Positions 36,756 through 48,620 of a stretch of DNA of 64,000 nucleotides are shown here, in pieces (the stretch's first letter is position 1; each line of letters opens with the position of its first letter). The notes beneath the pieces are model-generated. The model was not told the DNA's origin and searched no databases. It saw nothing but the letters and a program-made list of their open reading frames with translations. Source of the stretch: Ophryocystis elektroscirrha (lineage: Eukaryota > Apicomplexa > Conoidasida > Neogregarinorida > Ophryocystidae); the NCBI GenBank assembly GCA_030141585.1, contig JAQIFP010000014.1:28350-92349 (forward strand), in the 5' to 3' direction. The position numbers and the translations under genes were made by a program.

Positions 36756-37202
36756 TCAGATAACATGGCTGGTTAAAGGCCATTAAAGTGCTTAACATCA
36801 ACGAAGAAGATATTTTCTCCTCTGAAGACCATCGCAAATATTTATCATCATATTATAAGAATATACTTGTTATGTTATTGGCTATAAGTTCTACTTAACA
36901 AATTTCACAGAATATGTTTGTTGAACTTAAATATGCCTTTATAATATTGCATTTCACCTTCGATGGAACTTATGAAACAAATATTTCACCGTACACAGAA
37001 ATGCTAATTAAATCTTTTAGTGTAACTGCAAAAGGGCTGTCCCACATTTTTATCTGTTTACATGTATACAATAAAACCCAGTATATAAAAATTTAAATTA
37101 ATAAATATTTGAAATATAAAATAAAATTGTCTTTCCAATTTTGTGGTATCTCGTTGAAAAAAAATCAATTTTAATTTAAATTAAAAGAAAGAGCAGATTT
37201 AT
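36756..37202. other. Convergent intergenic spacer
   Basis: 447 bp between the 3' ends of the zinc finger gene and PRP38. A plus ORF at 36914-37096 lacks any coding character beyond being open. Nothing else seen. Confidence 0.45.
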
Positions 37203-37544
37203 TTACGATTTAATTTTATCATTGATAACGTCATCTGAAAAATACAAAAAAAAAATTGTCAAATTAACAAAAAAAAATTATATACCTATTGCTCCGTTCA
37301 ATAAATCATATTCTACTCTAACGGAAGAGACTCTCTTTGGTAAATCAAATTTTTGCTCAATAACTTTTCTTTTGGGCAAATTAGGTAATTCTATACCCCA
37401 GATTACAGATTTTTCTAGCATTTCTTCGATAATCTCATCCATATACTTTATTGTAAACTCTAATAACAATTATATTACAATTATATTTACAAAAATATTA
37501 ATAATTTGATAATTTTTCAAGATATATATATTTATTATTACTAA

Positions 37545-37596
<52 letters not shown>

Positions 37597-38339
37597 ATTT
37601 TTAATTTTACACTGAATAATAGTAAATAATAATGAAATTTTGACAACATTTATAACTCATTCTCGTATTTAATGTTTGTACTTACGGCCATCTAAGTTGC
37701 GAACTTTGATTTTTCTATAATCAGCTAAAAGAGGTTCTAAATTGGAGTAGATTTCTAATCCGTCACCAGTAAATCTTCTGCAATAATAATCGTTTGACTG
37801 TCATTTATAAGCATTCAAAAATCTCTATTAATTATCAATGAATATATTACAGATAAAGTGCTGCCAAAACAGTCAAATATTTAAATTCTTCGTTATTTAA
37901 ATACTCTAATACCACGCTTAGAGGAGGTTGTATCTGTAAAAGTTTTAATAGTAAACAGTAGAACTCTGTAGGCTTGGCAGAACCTCCGTATAAACCTCCA
38001 ACACAAGTCAGCTCTATAGCTTTGTCAATTATCGATTCCGCTAAAAATAAATATATGTGTCAATATTATTTAAATTATGATTAATTTAAAATAATGTTAA
38101 TTTGAAAAAATAAAATAATAAAATATAGCTTGGAATATACATAGCTAAATATTTATTTTGATAATATATTTTTAGTGTATTGAATAAAATTTATTCTGTT
38201 GACTTTAACCTGTAAGACCGAAGCATTTTTCTTTCCAATACAACGATGAATATATGCAAGATCTTGCTATTTTGCTAATCAGATATTGTGGATTTGAGTT
38301 GTGAATTGCACGGCATGTCGGATCCGTTCTATTTGCCAT
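37203..38339 (-). CDS. PRPF38A: Pre-mRNA splicing factor PRP38
   Basis: Component of the spliceosomal B complex needed for activation. Start ATG 38339-38337. Sequence follows PRPF38A from the start: 'TCRAIHNSNPQYLISKIARS', 'CIYSSLYWKEKCFGLTAESI', 'DKAIELTCVGGLYGGSAKPT', 'FYCLLLKLLQIQPPLSVVLE', 'NEEFKYLTVLAALYLRFTGD', 'LADYRKIKVRNLDGRK', 'IWGIELPNLPKRKVIEQKFD'. Splicing near 37208-37260 gives the end 'DDVINDKIKS'. The acidic/RS tail of animal PRPF38A is missing, as in short fungal and protist forms. Introns include one with (ATT)n near 37539-37592. Confidence 0.93.
37539..37592. repeat. (ATT)n trinucleotide repeat in PRP38 intron
   Basis: About 18 ATT units in a row within an intron of the PRP38 gene; a simple length-variable repeat. 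Confidence 0.85.
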
Positions 38340-38522
38340 TACTAAAATATAATCATTATTTCTGAAATAATAGGATTACTAGACGTTATTATAATAATAA
38401 CAATATAATTTTATAATATTGTACATCTTAAAAATTAATTATAGCCAATTTAGAAAATTAGAAAAAAAAAAATAACGTGAGCTATTATTGCACAGTTAAA
38501 ATTAAATGGAAAAGATGCGTTA

Positions 38523-39104
38523 CTAACAACTACACCACAATGATTGTTTTTTTCTTTTGTTCACTTCTTTTAAAGTATTTTGAGACATTGGATTACTGTT
38601 GATTGATCGCGGAGACAAAGTTTTGCAAGATACTTTACTAGTATACATAAAGCGGTACTCTTCTGGAGTTAAATTATGTACAAATTTATGATGGGTAGTT
38701 TCATGCACATCTGTAATGTATAATGGCGCAGAAAACTTTGGTGCAATATATGCATTCGGTTTCCAGTTATCTACTCGAGTTCTTATCCTATTATCTCTAA
38801 GTTCGTATGACATGATATTTGGAGGTATAATATTATTAACTAGTAAGGTACTGTCTCGGTTTTGTGGGTTTTTAAGAATTTCATTATGCAATTTATTTAT
38901 TTTATATACTGGGGGAGTTGATATATGAGAAATTAATTTAGTTTTTGTGTACTTTTCTGTAAATTGTGGTTCTTGTTGATTTGTTGCTTGACTTGCAGTT
39001 GACACTGTTCCGATATCCTCAAAAGAACGCCGAGATATCGGTTTGACAGTTTTACACATACGCTCTTGTTCATTTTCATTTTCACATTCAATTATGTAAG
39101 TCAT
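38523..39104 (-). CDS. Unrecognised single-exon protein, 193 aa
   Basis: Not recognised. One uninterrupted ORF starting 'MTYIIECENENEQERMCK', which is unusual in this intron-dense window. It is soluble, mixed charge, with Pro/Ile-rich middle ('LLVNNIIPPNIMSYELRD'), a segment 'KPNAYIAPKFSAPLYITD', then 'HNLTPEEYRFMYTSK' and a basic Ser-rich end closing with Lys-Lys and Cys residues (C-S-C) that could be lipidated. The codon pattern and length support a real gene. Divergent from the first CNNM gene. Confidence 0.7.
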   Translation of the reverse strand: MTYIIECENENEQERMCKTVKPISRRSFEDIGTVSTASQATNQQEPQFTEKYTKTKLISHISTPPVYKINKLHNEILKNPQNRDSTLLVNNIIPPNIMSYELRDNRIRTRVDNWKPNAYIAPKFSAPLYITDVHETTHHKFVHNLTPEEYRFMYTSKVSCKTLSPRSINSNPMSQNTLKEVNKRKKQSLWCSC

Positions 39105-39615
39105 AATTTTTGTTTGTCAATCACATGATACAAAAAAAAAATTCACAAAATTTTTTACATTAGTATATTTTTATATGCAAAGTTGTCTAACTATTAAGAT
39201 TACTATATAGTTATCATGTAAAAGAAATTTGGAAACAAGATCGATTAAAGATGGTTTAATTTCAAATCTAGCAAGGTGCAATAACAAAGTATTTTTTTAC
39301 ATACTACAAAGTTTATAGATGTTTTAAACCGAATAGATTTTATTATTTGATTGATAAAATCAGTTAATTAAAATAAAAAAAAAATACATATACTTTAATA
39401 AATAAATAATAATACTTTATATAAAATTAAGCTGAATATCTAAAAAAAAAAAATACATATTTCAGCATTTATTTAATAATAAAATAAATTATTTGATATT
39501 GTTCTGTGGTATCTTATTTTAAATAGGTAAGCTAAATATGCTAATTTTGAAATTGCATGCTTTCAATAAACACATGAAAGGCATCGTAACTAATTAAAGT
39601 TATCATATTTGAAAT
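39105..39615. promoter_or_regulatory. Divergent intergenic region upstream of first CNNM gene
   Basis: 511 bp of A+T-rich sequence between divergent starts; A-runs near 39381, 39445. No ORF or named motif seen. Confidence 0.4.
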
Positions 39616-41112
39616 ATGAGACCAGTAAATTTATATCTTATTTTGTACACAATAACCCAACTTATCAATTGTTTGACTTTAAGCAATAATAATAAATCTT
39701 TTGAATCATTGACAGCAACACTACCAACTAAGCATGTTAACTTACATATAACGAGTAGCTTAGGTATGCAGAAGTATTCAATTTAGTTATCAACTATTGT
39801 TTCCAGTGGAACCTGATTCTTCACAACCATCAAGTTTATATACTCTATGGAATATATTTATGGTAGTCGTTCTTGTACTTACCGCGGGATTAGCTTCTGG
39901 GTTGACATTAGGGTTATTATCGCTTGATCCTGTGCAACTTAAAGTCTATGAAGTACAAGGAAGTGAAAAAGAACGTAAACAGTAAGAAAACAAAAAAAAA
40001 AAACCCCAGCCTAGAATTCAATCTGTAATTGAACTGATTTTGCAGCATCATTTATTACTCGTAACGCTGTTATTGGTCAATTCAATTGCTATGGAAGCGC
40101 TTCCTGTGTTTTTTGAGCGTCTTGTACGTCCATGGATAGCCGTATTTTTTTCCGTAACTTTGATTCTTATTTTCGGAGAAGTAAATACACATTACTGATT
40201 ACTAATTTTGAAGTTATTTTTTGAGTAATTCAACAATATTTTTTAGATATTTCCTCAAGCTTTTTGTTTAGGAAAATGGCAAATTCCCATAGCAAAAGTA
40301 TGAACTAGTATTTTACTAGAATAAGTAGTATAATGATATTCTTACAATATAACTGATATAATAATATAATCAAAGACGTGTATACTAAATAATTTAAGTA
40401 TAATTTATGGTATTTTTTGAAAAAAACGAAATTGCTATTCTTTATATATATAATATACTTTTTTGAAATGAAATTGATTATTACATATACAAAGTAACAC
40501 TTTTAGTTATGCATCTGATGCATAAGTAATTTTTTTTTCCAAATTACAGGCTGCGGCCCCTACAATCAAAGTATTAATGACTGTCTTGCTCCCGGTCACT
40601 TGGCCCATAGCGAAAATATTAGACTATTTTGTTGGGAATGGGAGTCAACCGTCCTATTATGCTCGCGCTCATTTGAAAGCTTTAATTCGCCTACATGAAA
40701 GAGAAAACAAAAAAACCACAGAAATACAAAATGTAGATTACACTCTGGGGTCAGATGAAGTAAACGTAATTGAAGGTATAAAAAATTTAGTATTTTGATA
40801 TTATAATGCTAGGTGCTCTAGATTTAGCAGAAAAGTACGTAGTGAATATTATGGTTCCTCTAGAAAGTGTATTTATGCTGGTAACTATTCAATCTAAAGT
40901 AATATATTTCATCAGGAGCATGATACTTTATTAGACCAAAAAACAATTCAAACCATTCTTGAAACAGGTCATAGTCGGATTCCAATATACCAAGGAAATA
41001 AACACAATATAAAAGGAATCATTCTTGTTAAGTCCTTATTAACTATTAATTCTAACTTGAGTAAGTTTAATCGTGATATTAATTTATAGCGTGATATTGT
41101 CTGAATACTTTG

Positions 41113-41144
<32 letters not shown>

Positions 41145-41939
41145 TCAATAATAAGCTGTATTTTTTTCTCTTTAAATAAGTATTTATACATTTAATACAC
41201 TTATAATTATAATATTTATTATAGTTATTATTTGTGTTATAATTATTGTAATTAATAATAAGTTATATAACTAATTTACAATAATAAATTTTTTTGTATA
41301 TATATATATAATTTATATGCATGAACATGTTTATATTATATACCTTCTTAAGTAAAGAGATTTTTCAGATAAAAAGGTTAGTGAAGTTATGACGGCCAGA
41401 CGTATAATCTTTGTTGACCCATATGCTAAAGTATATGACTTATTAAATGAATTTCAAAAAGTATAAGTTTCATATAATACAATGTTAATAAGGGCCATTC
41501 ACATATTGCTTTTGTAACATGTCAACATGCAATATATACACAGTGTCTTAATAGAAATGAAAATCCTCCTTCAAGTTGTATTTTGCAGGGAATTGCTACG
41601 TTAGAAGTAAGCCTAGATCTTCAAAAAAATTTAACACTTTCTTAGGACATTATAGAAGAACTTATTCAAAAGGAAATTTATGATGAATTTGACAACAATG
41701 AAACAGTAAATATTGAAATCAGTTTATACAAATTATAGATTAACTCTAACCAATTTGCCATAAAATCATCAATCTCCACTCATCATCCAAACGTACGAAC
41801 TAATAAAACAGTTTATAGTGACGATCTTCCCGAAATTGTGAAACAAATTAATAAAAGAGCATACACAACCGTCAAGAAATACCCTGTTGATATAACAAAT
41901 TCCGACATTTCCATTCCATTTATACCTTCTGAAAACTAA
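39616..41939 (+). CDS. CNNM/DUF21-CBS membrane protein, first copy
   Basis: Cyclin M (CNNM/ACDP, CorC-like) family: membrane proteins with a DUF21 transmembrane domain and paired CBS domains, linked to magnesium transport. The first exon codes a signal peptide ('MRPVNLYLILYTITQLINCL'). After a 43-nt intron comes the DUF21 domain: 'VVVLVLTAGLASGLTLGLLS' then 'LDPVQLKVYE', 'HLLLVTLLLVNSIAMEALPV', 'IFGE' spliced to 'IFPQAFCLG'. The CBS region includes 'GHSRIPIYQGNKHNIKGIIL' and 'GHSHIAFVT...GIATLEDIIEEL'. About eleven exons; a 33-nt intron after 'EKERK(Q)' restores 'IQSVIELILQHHLL'. The tail is Lys/Thr-rich. Stop TAA 41937-41939. A similar gene follows downstream. Confidence 0.9.
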
Positions 41940-42815
41940 AAACTTCATATATTTTTCAAACATAAATTTTTGCACATTTTTTGCAAAATAAAAATGTCAA
42001 ATATTTCTAATTTATAACATTTAATTTACAATTCGATTTATTATAATTCGATTGATAATTGAAAAAATCATTTCGTTCGTTAAGAATTTGTTTGTACAAA
42101 TAAATTAAACAATACAATGTTACAACTGCAAATATTAACTACCTTTAATGAAGTCAAAAAATTTATTCAAAAAAAAATCCCACAGCTTTTCCGAACTTTA
42201 TTCACACTAATGGCAACTGAAAATAACTGTCTATACTTCAATCAATATTCACAATGAAAAATTAATTCATTACGATTACGATTAAAGTAAATAGCTACAT
42301 TATTATTAAATAAATCTATTACCCACACCTTTTTTATCAATCTATAAATAGATCATGCTTGCTTTTCGCCTTAATACAGGTAATTGGTGAGTAACATTCA
42401 ACAATCAAGAAACTTATTTTCGCGTAAGCAAATTTTTATGATACGTCCGACAAAACAGAACAAAATCTGGTACACTGTACGTTTAATTTCAAGAAAACAA
42501 TTAATATTGATTTATTATGTTTAAACTTTTTGCTTTAGCGTTTTATAGAACTTTCACAGTTTATTTATAAAAATAAAATTTCAATACATTAGTGAACTAT
42601 ACGTTAGTTGATTAAATTACTGATTATTATAGTAGACATGTAGCTAATTACTACATTGCATTTTTGAGTAGACAAAAGGGTTAAAGTTATTAAACTGTAT
42701 ATAATATAATTCGGATATCTAAACTATGCATTTTTTGAAAGTACCTGTATATATATTAGGGTTATAATAGTATGATCATTGGGAAACAGGTAGACCTTGT
42801 TAATTTGAGTTTAAG
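41940..42815. other. Intergenic region between tandem CNNM genes
   Basis: 876 bp. It should contain the 3' UTR of the first copy and the promoter of the second. No ORF of note and no leftover CNNM exon recognised. The end of this region depends on the start chosen for the second copy. Confidence 0.45.
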
Positions 42816-45238
42816 ATGACAGGTAATCAATATAAGACATATTCTAATCTATTTGTAATTTAGTAATGTTTGATGTAAATGATTAATTATAGACCATTCT
42901 ATACTCAAAAAATGTTTTAAGGGGTTTCAAATTAACTTATATAATTATAGTTTGGACTATAAAATACTCTCTAAATAATGACATATTATATATAGAAATA
43001 ATCAATAGAAGTATTTTTGTGCATGCGGAATGCATGTATTGTTTTGTACATGTTTTAAACCAATTTAGAAGAGGGGCCTACGACAACTCTAGGAATCGTG
43101 CTAATACATTTGTTGATAGCAGCCTTAGTCTTAATATCTGGAACAGCTTCAGGATTAACTGTTGGGTATTTATCACTGGATTCTATTCAAATACGCACCT
43201 CTATACTAGAAGCGTCAAAATCTAGAAAAAAAAAGTAATTTATAAAAAAAAAAAAAAAAGCTTTTTTTTTCTTTCAGATTACAACGGGTTCTAAATTTAA
43301 TAGAAAACCATCATGATTTATTAGTTACGTTATTACTGTCGAACTGCCTTGTTATTGAATCTTTACCTGTTGTTCTTGAGAAAGCAGGATACTCAACCAC
43401 TATATCTGTCATGATTTCAGTTACTCTAGTTTTAGTTTTTGGAGAAGTAACTTTGATTTCATGATATAAACAAGTTATGATAGGTTATACCTCAAGCATT
43501 ATGTTTGAGTGCTGTTCAACTGCCCTTAGCTATGGTATATATTTGAAAAATAGTTTAAATAATACATAAATAGTTTTTTGCTCCTATTGTACAAATTATA
43601 ATGACATTAATGTTCCCGGTTCGATGGCCCATCGCTCGTATACTAGATAAGTTTTTGGGAGAAGGAGATGGAACCCGATATGCTAGATCCCACTTAAAAA
43701 CATTAATAAAATTACACGAAAAAGATGACACAGACAGTAATATTGTCCAATAGATATTACTTATTTAGAAAGTAGAGTACAGCAAGGATCTGTATTAGGA
43801 CACGACGAAGTTAAAATTATTGAAGGAGCAATGAACTTGGCTAAAAAAACATTATTAGATGTTTTAATTCCAATTGAAAAAGTTTATATGCTTGAAATTG
43901 ATCAAATAATCAATAAAGAATTAATTGACTTGATAATATCACAAGGGCATAGCCGTATACCAGTTTATCAAAAAAACATCCACCACATTGAGGGCCTTAT
44001 ATTAGTTAAACACCTTTTAGGTTTAGATTTGAGTGCCAGTAATTATGCAATAGTTTTGATCATTATTTTCAGAGAAAACTGTAAGAGATTTAATGAATGT
44101 GAAATGTTTAATTTTTGCTTCCCCTGAAGCTGTTCTCTACGACATACTCAGTGAGTTTCGAAAGGTATATGAGCCAAGCATAATTTGATTTATTAGGGCT
44201 ATTCTCACATAGCATTTGTCACAGTTCAATATAAAAAGTATATCAATTATTTGAGTAACTTTGAAACTCTTACGGATGATTGTAAAATATTGGGAATCGC
44301 AACATTAGAGGTAATACTCTTATCAAATATTTTCACTATTATTTCATTATTGATTATTATAATATTATTTAATCATTCTTATGTTATTTAATTATCATTA
44401 TATTATTTAATTATTATTATATTATTAATTATTATTATATAATCTAACTATTATTATATTATCTAACTATAATTATATTATTTATTATATTATTTAATTA
44501 TTATTATATAATTAATTATTATTATATTATTTAATTATTCTTATATTATTAATTATTATTATATTATTAATTATTATTATATTATCTAACTATTATTATG
44601 TTATTTATTATATTATTTAATTATTATTATATAATTAATTATTATTATATTATTTAACTATTCTTATATTATTAATTATTATTATATTATTAATTATTAT
44701 TATATTATCTAACTATTATTATGTTATTTATTATATTATTTAATTATTATTATATAATTAATTATTATTATATTATTTATTTATTCTTATATTATTTAAT
44801 TATTCTTATATTATTAATTATTATATTATTAATTATTATTATATTATTAATTATTATTATATTATTAATTATTATTATATTATTAATTATTATTATATTA
44901 TTAATTATTATTATATTATTTATTATATTATTTAATTACTATTATATTATTAATTATTACTATCATTGATTAGAATTATTATAAAATTATATTAATAAAA
45001 TACAACTTCTCTTTTTAGGATATTATTGAAGAAGTTATCCAGAAAAAAATTTATGATGAATTCGACAAAAGAAAACCCGGCTCTATAGTAATAATTTGAG
45101 TATGTTAAATAGTCTTAGGATGATGATAGTGTTATTCATTCTGGTGTTGTAACTTCCATGATACACCCTGATTGTTATTCTGTTTTAATCGAAGATTCTG
45201 AAAACTCCGAAGAATCATTTTTAATCGCTGGTGCTTGA
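42816..45238 (+). CDS. CNNM/DUF21-CBS membrane protein, second copy
   Basis: Paralogue of the preceding gene. The start is uncertain: I take ATG 42816 in a 7-nt exon (ATGACAG) spliced to the exon at about 43070, giving 'MTEEGPTTTLGIVLIHLLIA'; unlike the first copy it then lacks a signal peptide. DUF21: 'LVLISGTASGLTVGYLSLDS', 'LLVTLLLSNCLVIESLPVVL', 'VFGE' spliced to 'VIPQALCLS'. CBS pair: 'GHSRIPVYQKNIHHIEGLIL', 'GYSHIAFVTVQYKK', 'GIATLEDIIEEVIQKKIYDE' then 'FDKRKPGS'. Intron positions at 'FGE/VIPQA', 'LPLAM/FFAP', 'RK/GYSH' and 'ATLE/DIIEE' match the first copy, while others differ. One intron (about 44312-45018) is a large A+T repeat. A 31-nt intron leads to the final acidic exon; stop TGA 45236-45238. 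Confidence 0.85.
44330..44975. repeat. Higher-order (TTA)n-type repeat, 123-bp period, in CNNM intron
   Basis: Nearly pure A/T with rare C and G. Short units (ATTATTATA, TTAATTATT) are arranged in a longer unit: the marker ATTATCTAAC begins at 44458, 44581 and 44704, exactly 123 bp apart, with the same order of sub-units between copies. Later copies degenerate into a simple TTATTATTAA array up to about 44935. Confidence 0.8.
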
Positions 45239-46069
45239 ATTAAAAGCATTATATTCTTAAAATTTATTTTTATCTTTATTCACATTTATCTTATTGCTAA
45301 GATAACTAAAACGTTTTTACTAATTTCTTCTAGAGAAGTCGTTAGCTTTACAAAAATTAATACACAAACAAATTTATTTAATCAAATTTAGATACAAGAA
45401 TAATTGATAAACCCTTAAAAACCTCTAAACTAATAAAATCACGACTTTGTAGAAATATATATATATATAATATATATCAATCTATTTGTATATACGATAA
45501 ACATATCTTTATATACATGAATTAATACATATGTATATATATATATATATATTTTAATATAATTATATATATGATAAACATATACTCATATACATAAATT
45601 AATATATAGTAACATCATCAACGACAACAATAATAACAACAGCCAAAGTCGAATTAATTACGACAAAAGATATAAATTTTTAAAACTCTGTAGTCAGAAA
45701 CCCAGGTAATATGTTATTTAAAAATTAACGAGAAACTTGATTAAGAAAGTAAAACAATTAATTCAATTTCGCGTATCAGTAATGTGATTGCTATCAAAAT
45801 AGTTAATTTACTTTTATTGCACATATAAATAAACATAAGAGATCCTTTATTTAATACTTCCATACTTCTATTAATTATTCAAATTTTAATACTTTTAAAA
45901 ATTGCAACTAATCTCTTTAAAGTTCCAAAAGAGTGTAAAATTTACCGTAGAGCAACTCTCCTGAAACTCCAGAAAGAAATATAAAAAATCAAAATGTCAA
46001 AATTAAATCATTTTCTTTTATAATCTTAATTATTTTTAAATAAATTAATATTTAAGCAAATTTTGCTTT
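45239..46069. other. Intergenic spacer, CNNM second copy / DRG
   Basis: 831 bp between tandem plus genes. TA runs at about 45459-45475 and 45530-45555, and a CAACAA-type stretch near 45615-45650. No exon or RNA gene recognised. Confidence 0.45.
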
Positions 46070-48007
46070 ATGGCTAAATTAGAACGGATAAAAGAAATTG
46101 AAGCTGAAATTCAGCGTACACAGAAAAATAAAGCTACAGAAGTACAGAATTTGTTTTGTAACGTATCATTAGTATCATTTAGGCAGACTTAAGGCTCAAT
46201 TAGCAAAACTAAGGTTGGTAATATTTATATTTGTATTTAATTATAAGGGGTGCTTTAATAGAAGAAAGTCAAAAGGCTTCAGGTGGTCCTAAAGACGGAT
46301 TTGATGTTGCAAGGTAATCAAATCAAATAAATTTACGGGAATCAACCCGAACTTACAAAAATTTGCTATGGAGTTTAATTTAAGTCATATTTTAATATAA
46401 ATCATAAAATTATGCATAAATACACACATTTGGCATAGTCCATGTTATTAATAATTTTTCAAGCCTAAATACTAATAAAACAAAAATTATATATTTAACA
46501 AAAAGTCAATGTTTTTTTGCATTTATTTAAAGAAAAAAAATAATATATATATACAGTAGATTAAATTGCAGTATAATATAATAGCAGTTCTTATTTATTA
46601 CATTTTGTTAGGACTGGAGATGCTAGAGTTGCTTTAGTAGGACTTCCGTCAGTTGGAAAATCTAGTTTAGTTCAGTCTCTAACAGCAGCTAATACACAAG
46701 TTGCAGAATATGCATTCACAACGTTAACGTGTGTTCCAGGTAAATTTTTATAAATATTACTCAAAAACTAGGCTTATTGTATTACAAAGATGCAAAAATC
46801 CAAATACTTGATTTACCCGGAATTATAGAAGGAGCTTCAGAAAATAAAGGGCGAGGAAAACAAGTTATATCTACGATTAAATCGGCAGATATAATTTTGA
46901 TGATACTTGATCCCACAACTTCTAACCTTCATGATAATCGACGCTTACTAGAAAAGTATGTCTTAAAAATGTTATATATTGAATTAAAAATTGCCTGTAT
47001 GTATATATATATATATATTATAAATTTATTATAAATTTTTTTTTTTTTTAGAGAATTGAACACTTTAAACATCCGTTTAAATAAAAGGAGACCAGATGCA
47101 CAAGTTTCCGTAAAAAAAAGTGGTGGAATCAAAATATCAACAACAGTCCCTCTTACAAAAGTAGGTTCACTCTACATTATCCATACACTATATATAATTA
47201 AATCTAATAAAGAATATAATATATGAGTATATATTGTGACGCTCACTTTCAATATATTCACTATCATATATGTAAATGTGGATTCCGTATAGACAAACAT
47301 TAATTCGCTCAATGGAATTCTTATGGAGCTAAATAAAAACAACGTAGATGTTGTTATTCGGGAAAATTTATCTGTAATATGACTTTTATTAAATAATATT
47401 GTTTAGGAACAAGATTTTATAGATGTCGTGTGCGGCAAAATTAAATACATGAAATGCTTATATGTTTATAATAAATGTGATATGCTAACGCTTACTGAAA
47501 TTAAGTATCTCGCGGAAAGGTAGTTCCAAAAAATTTACAAACTTGTGCAGACCTATGAGTGTTTGTATCAGCTGTAAAGAGGAATGGAATTTAGATTTGC
47601 TATTGAGGAGAGTTCTAAGTGAACTTCAGCTTATACGCGTTATAACCAAAAAAAAAGGAGAGCCTCCCGACTTTTCCAGACCTTTAATTTTGAATAAAAA
47701 TAATTCGAAGTATACAATAGAAGATGCCATAATTAAAGTGCATAGTGTAATAATATAATTAATCGAAATTATTTTTGAAGGATTTACTGAAAGAAGTTCA
47801 AAGTGCGCTAGTGTGGGGTACATCAGTGAAATTTAATCCTCAAATTGTTGGACTAGGTAAATTTTTAACTCATTTAACAAATTTTTTCCATCATACAAAA
47901 TCCGCTACTTAAATTATTTTTTATTATGCTGCATTGTTTTTTCAGAGCACGAGCTAGAAGATGATGACGTAGTAGAATTTGTAAGAAAATCAACTGCACA
48001 AAAATAA
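46070..48007 (+). CDS. DRG1: DRG-family GTP-binding protein
   Basis: Developmentally regulated GTP-binding protein, a ribosome-associated GTPase of the OBG-HflX superfamily. About twelve exons. N-terminus '[20 protein letters not shown]' joined by a 31-nt intron to '[15 protein letters not shown]', then '[20 protein letters not shown]', P-loop '[10 protein letters not shown]', '[11 protein letters not shown]', G3 '[10 protein letters not shown]' with 'GRGKQVI', G4 'YNKCD', '[13 protein letters not shown]', and the C-terminal TGS domain ('[15 protein letters not shown]', '[20 protein letters not shown]'). The 'GFDVARTGDAR' wording is nearer DRG1 than DRG2, but some positions resemble DRG2, so the symbol is provisional. 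Stop TAA 48005-48007. Confidence 0.9.
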
Positions 48008-48620
48008 ATTTGTATCAATCGGGTTCATAATATTTTTTGAAGTGCGCCAATTGACGCATATACCATCATATATATTATATATAAAAGCAATGATATGGTC
48101 AAATATCAGAATTTACACTACAAAGTAGTTTTATACGTTTTTATAAAAAATTTAATTTTCTTCTACAAAAAGGAATAAAATTTCTTTTTATTAAAAAAAA
48201 TTTAGCTGTCAAAAATTTTTGTTCACGCCAAATCTTTAGTCTTACTCGTCTTGCTCAAAATAAACGGTTTTACTTATTTGTTCAGTTTAATTAATAAAAA
48301 TTAAATTGAATGTAGCAATTTATCTAATTTAACGACTTTATTGTTGTTATTTAATTAAAGGGCAAAATTAGTTGTTTTTTATTGAGAATTATACCAAGCA
48401 ACTGACAAAGTCGATGTAAGAGTCAAATCTCACAAAACAAAGTCATTATGTTCAGTTGCTTTATAACATATTTTATCAGTTGACAATAGAATGAATAAGT
48501 AAAACCATGGATACTGAGAATTAAGAAAATATGTTTTATAATTCGAGTCTATTTAAATTAATTAAATAAAAATTATTAATTTCATAAAATTTCAAATTTG
48601 ATTCAAAATCCATTGATTTT
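48008..48620. other. Convergent intergenic spacer, DRG / POLD2
   Basis: 613 bp between two 3' ends; T- and A-rich. The minus ORF at 48536-48772 overlaps it but is in the wrong frame for POLD2. Nothing else seen. Confidence 0.45.

Noticed and set aside
43019..43225. Plus ORF with start at 43019 as a separate gene
   Set aside because: It overlaps the first DUF21 exon of the second CNNM gene in a different frame and has no independent support.
44721..44969. Plus ORF of Ile/Leu/Tyr only
   Set aside because: It is a translation of the TTATTATTA repeat inside a CNNM intron.
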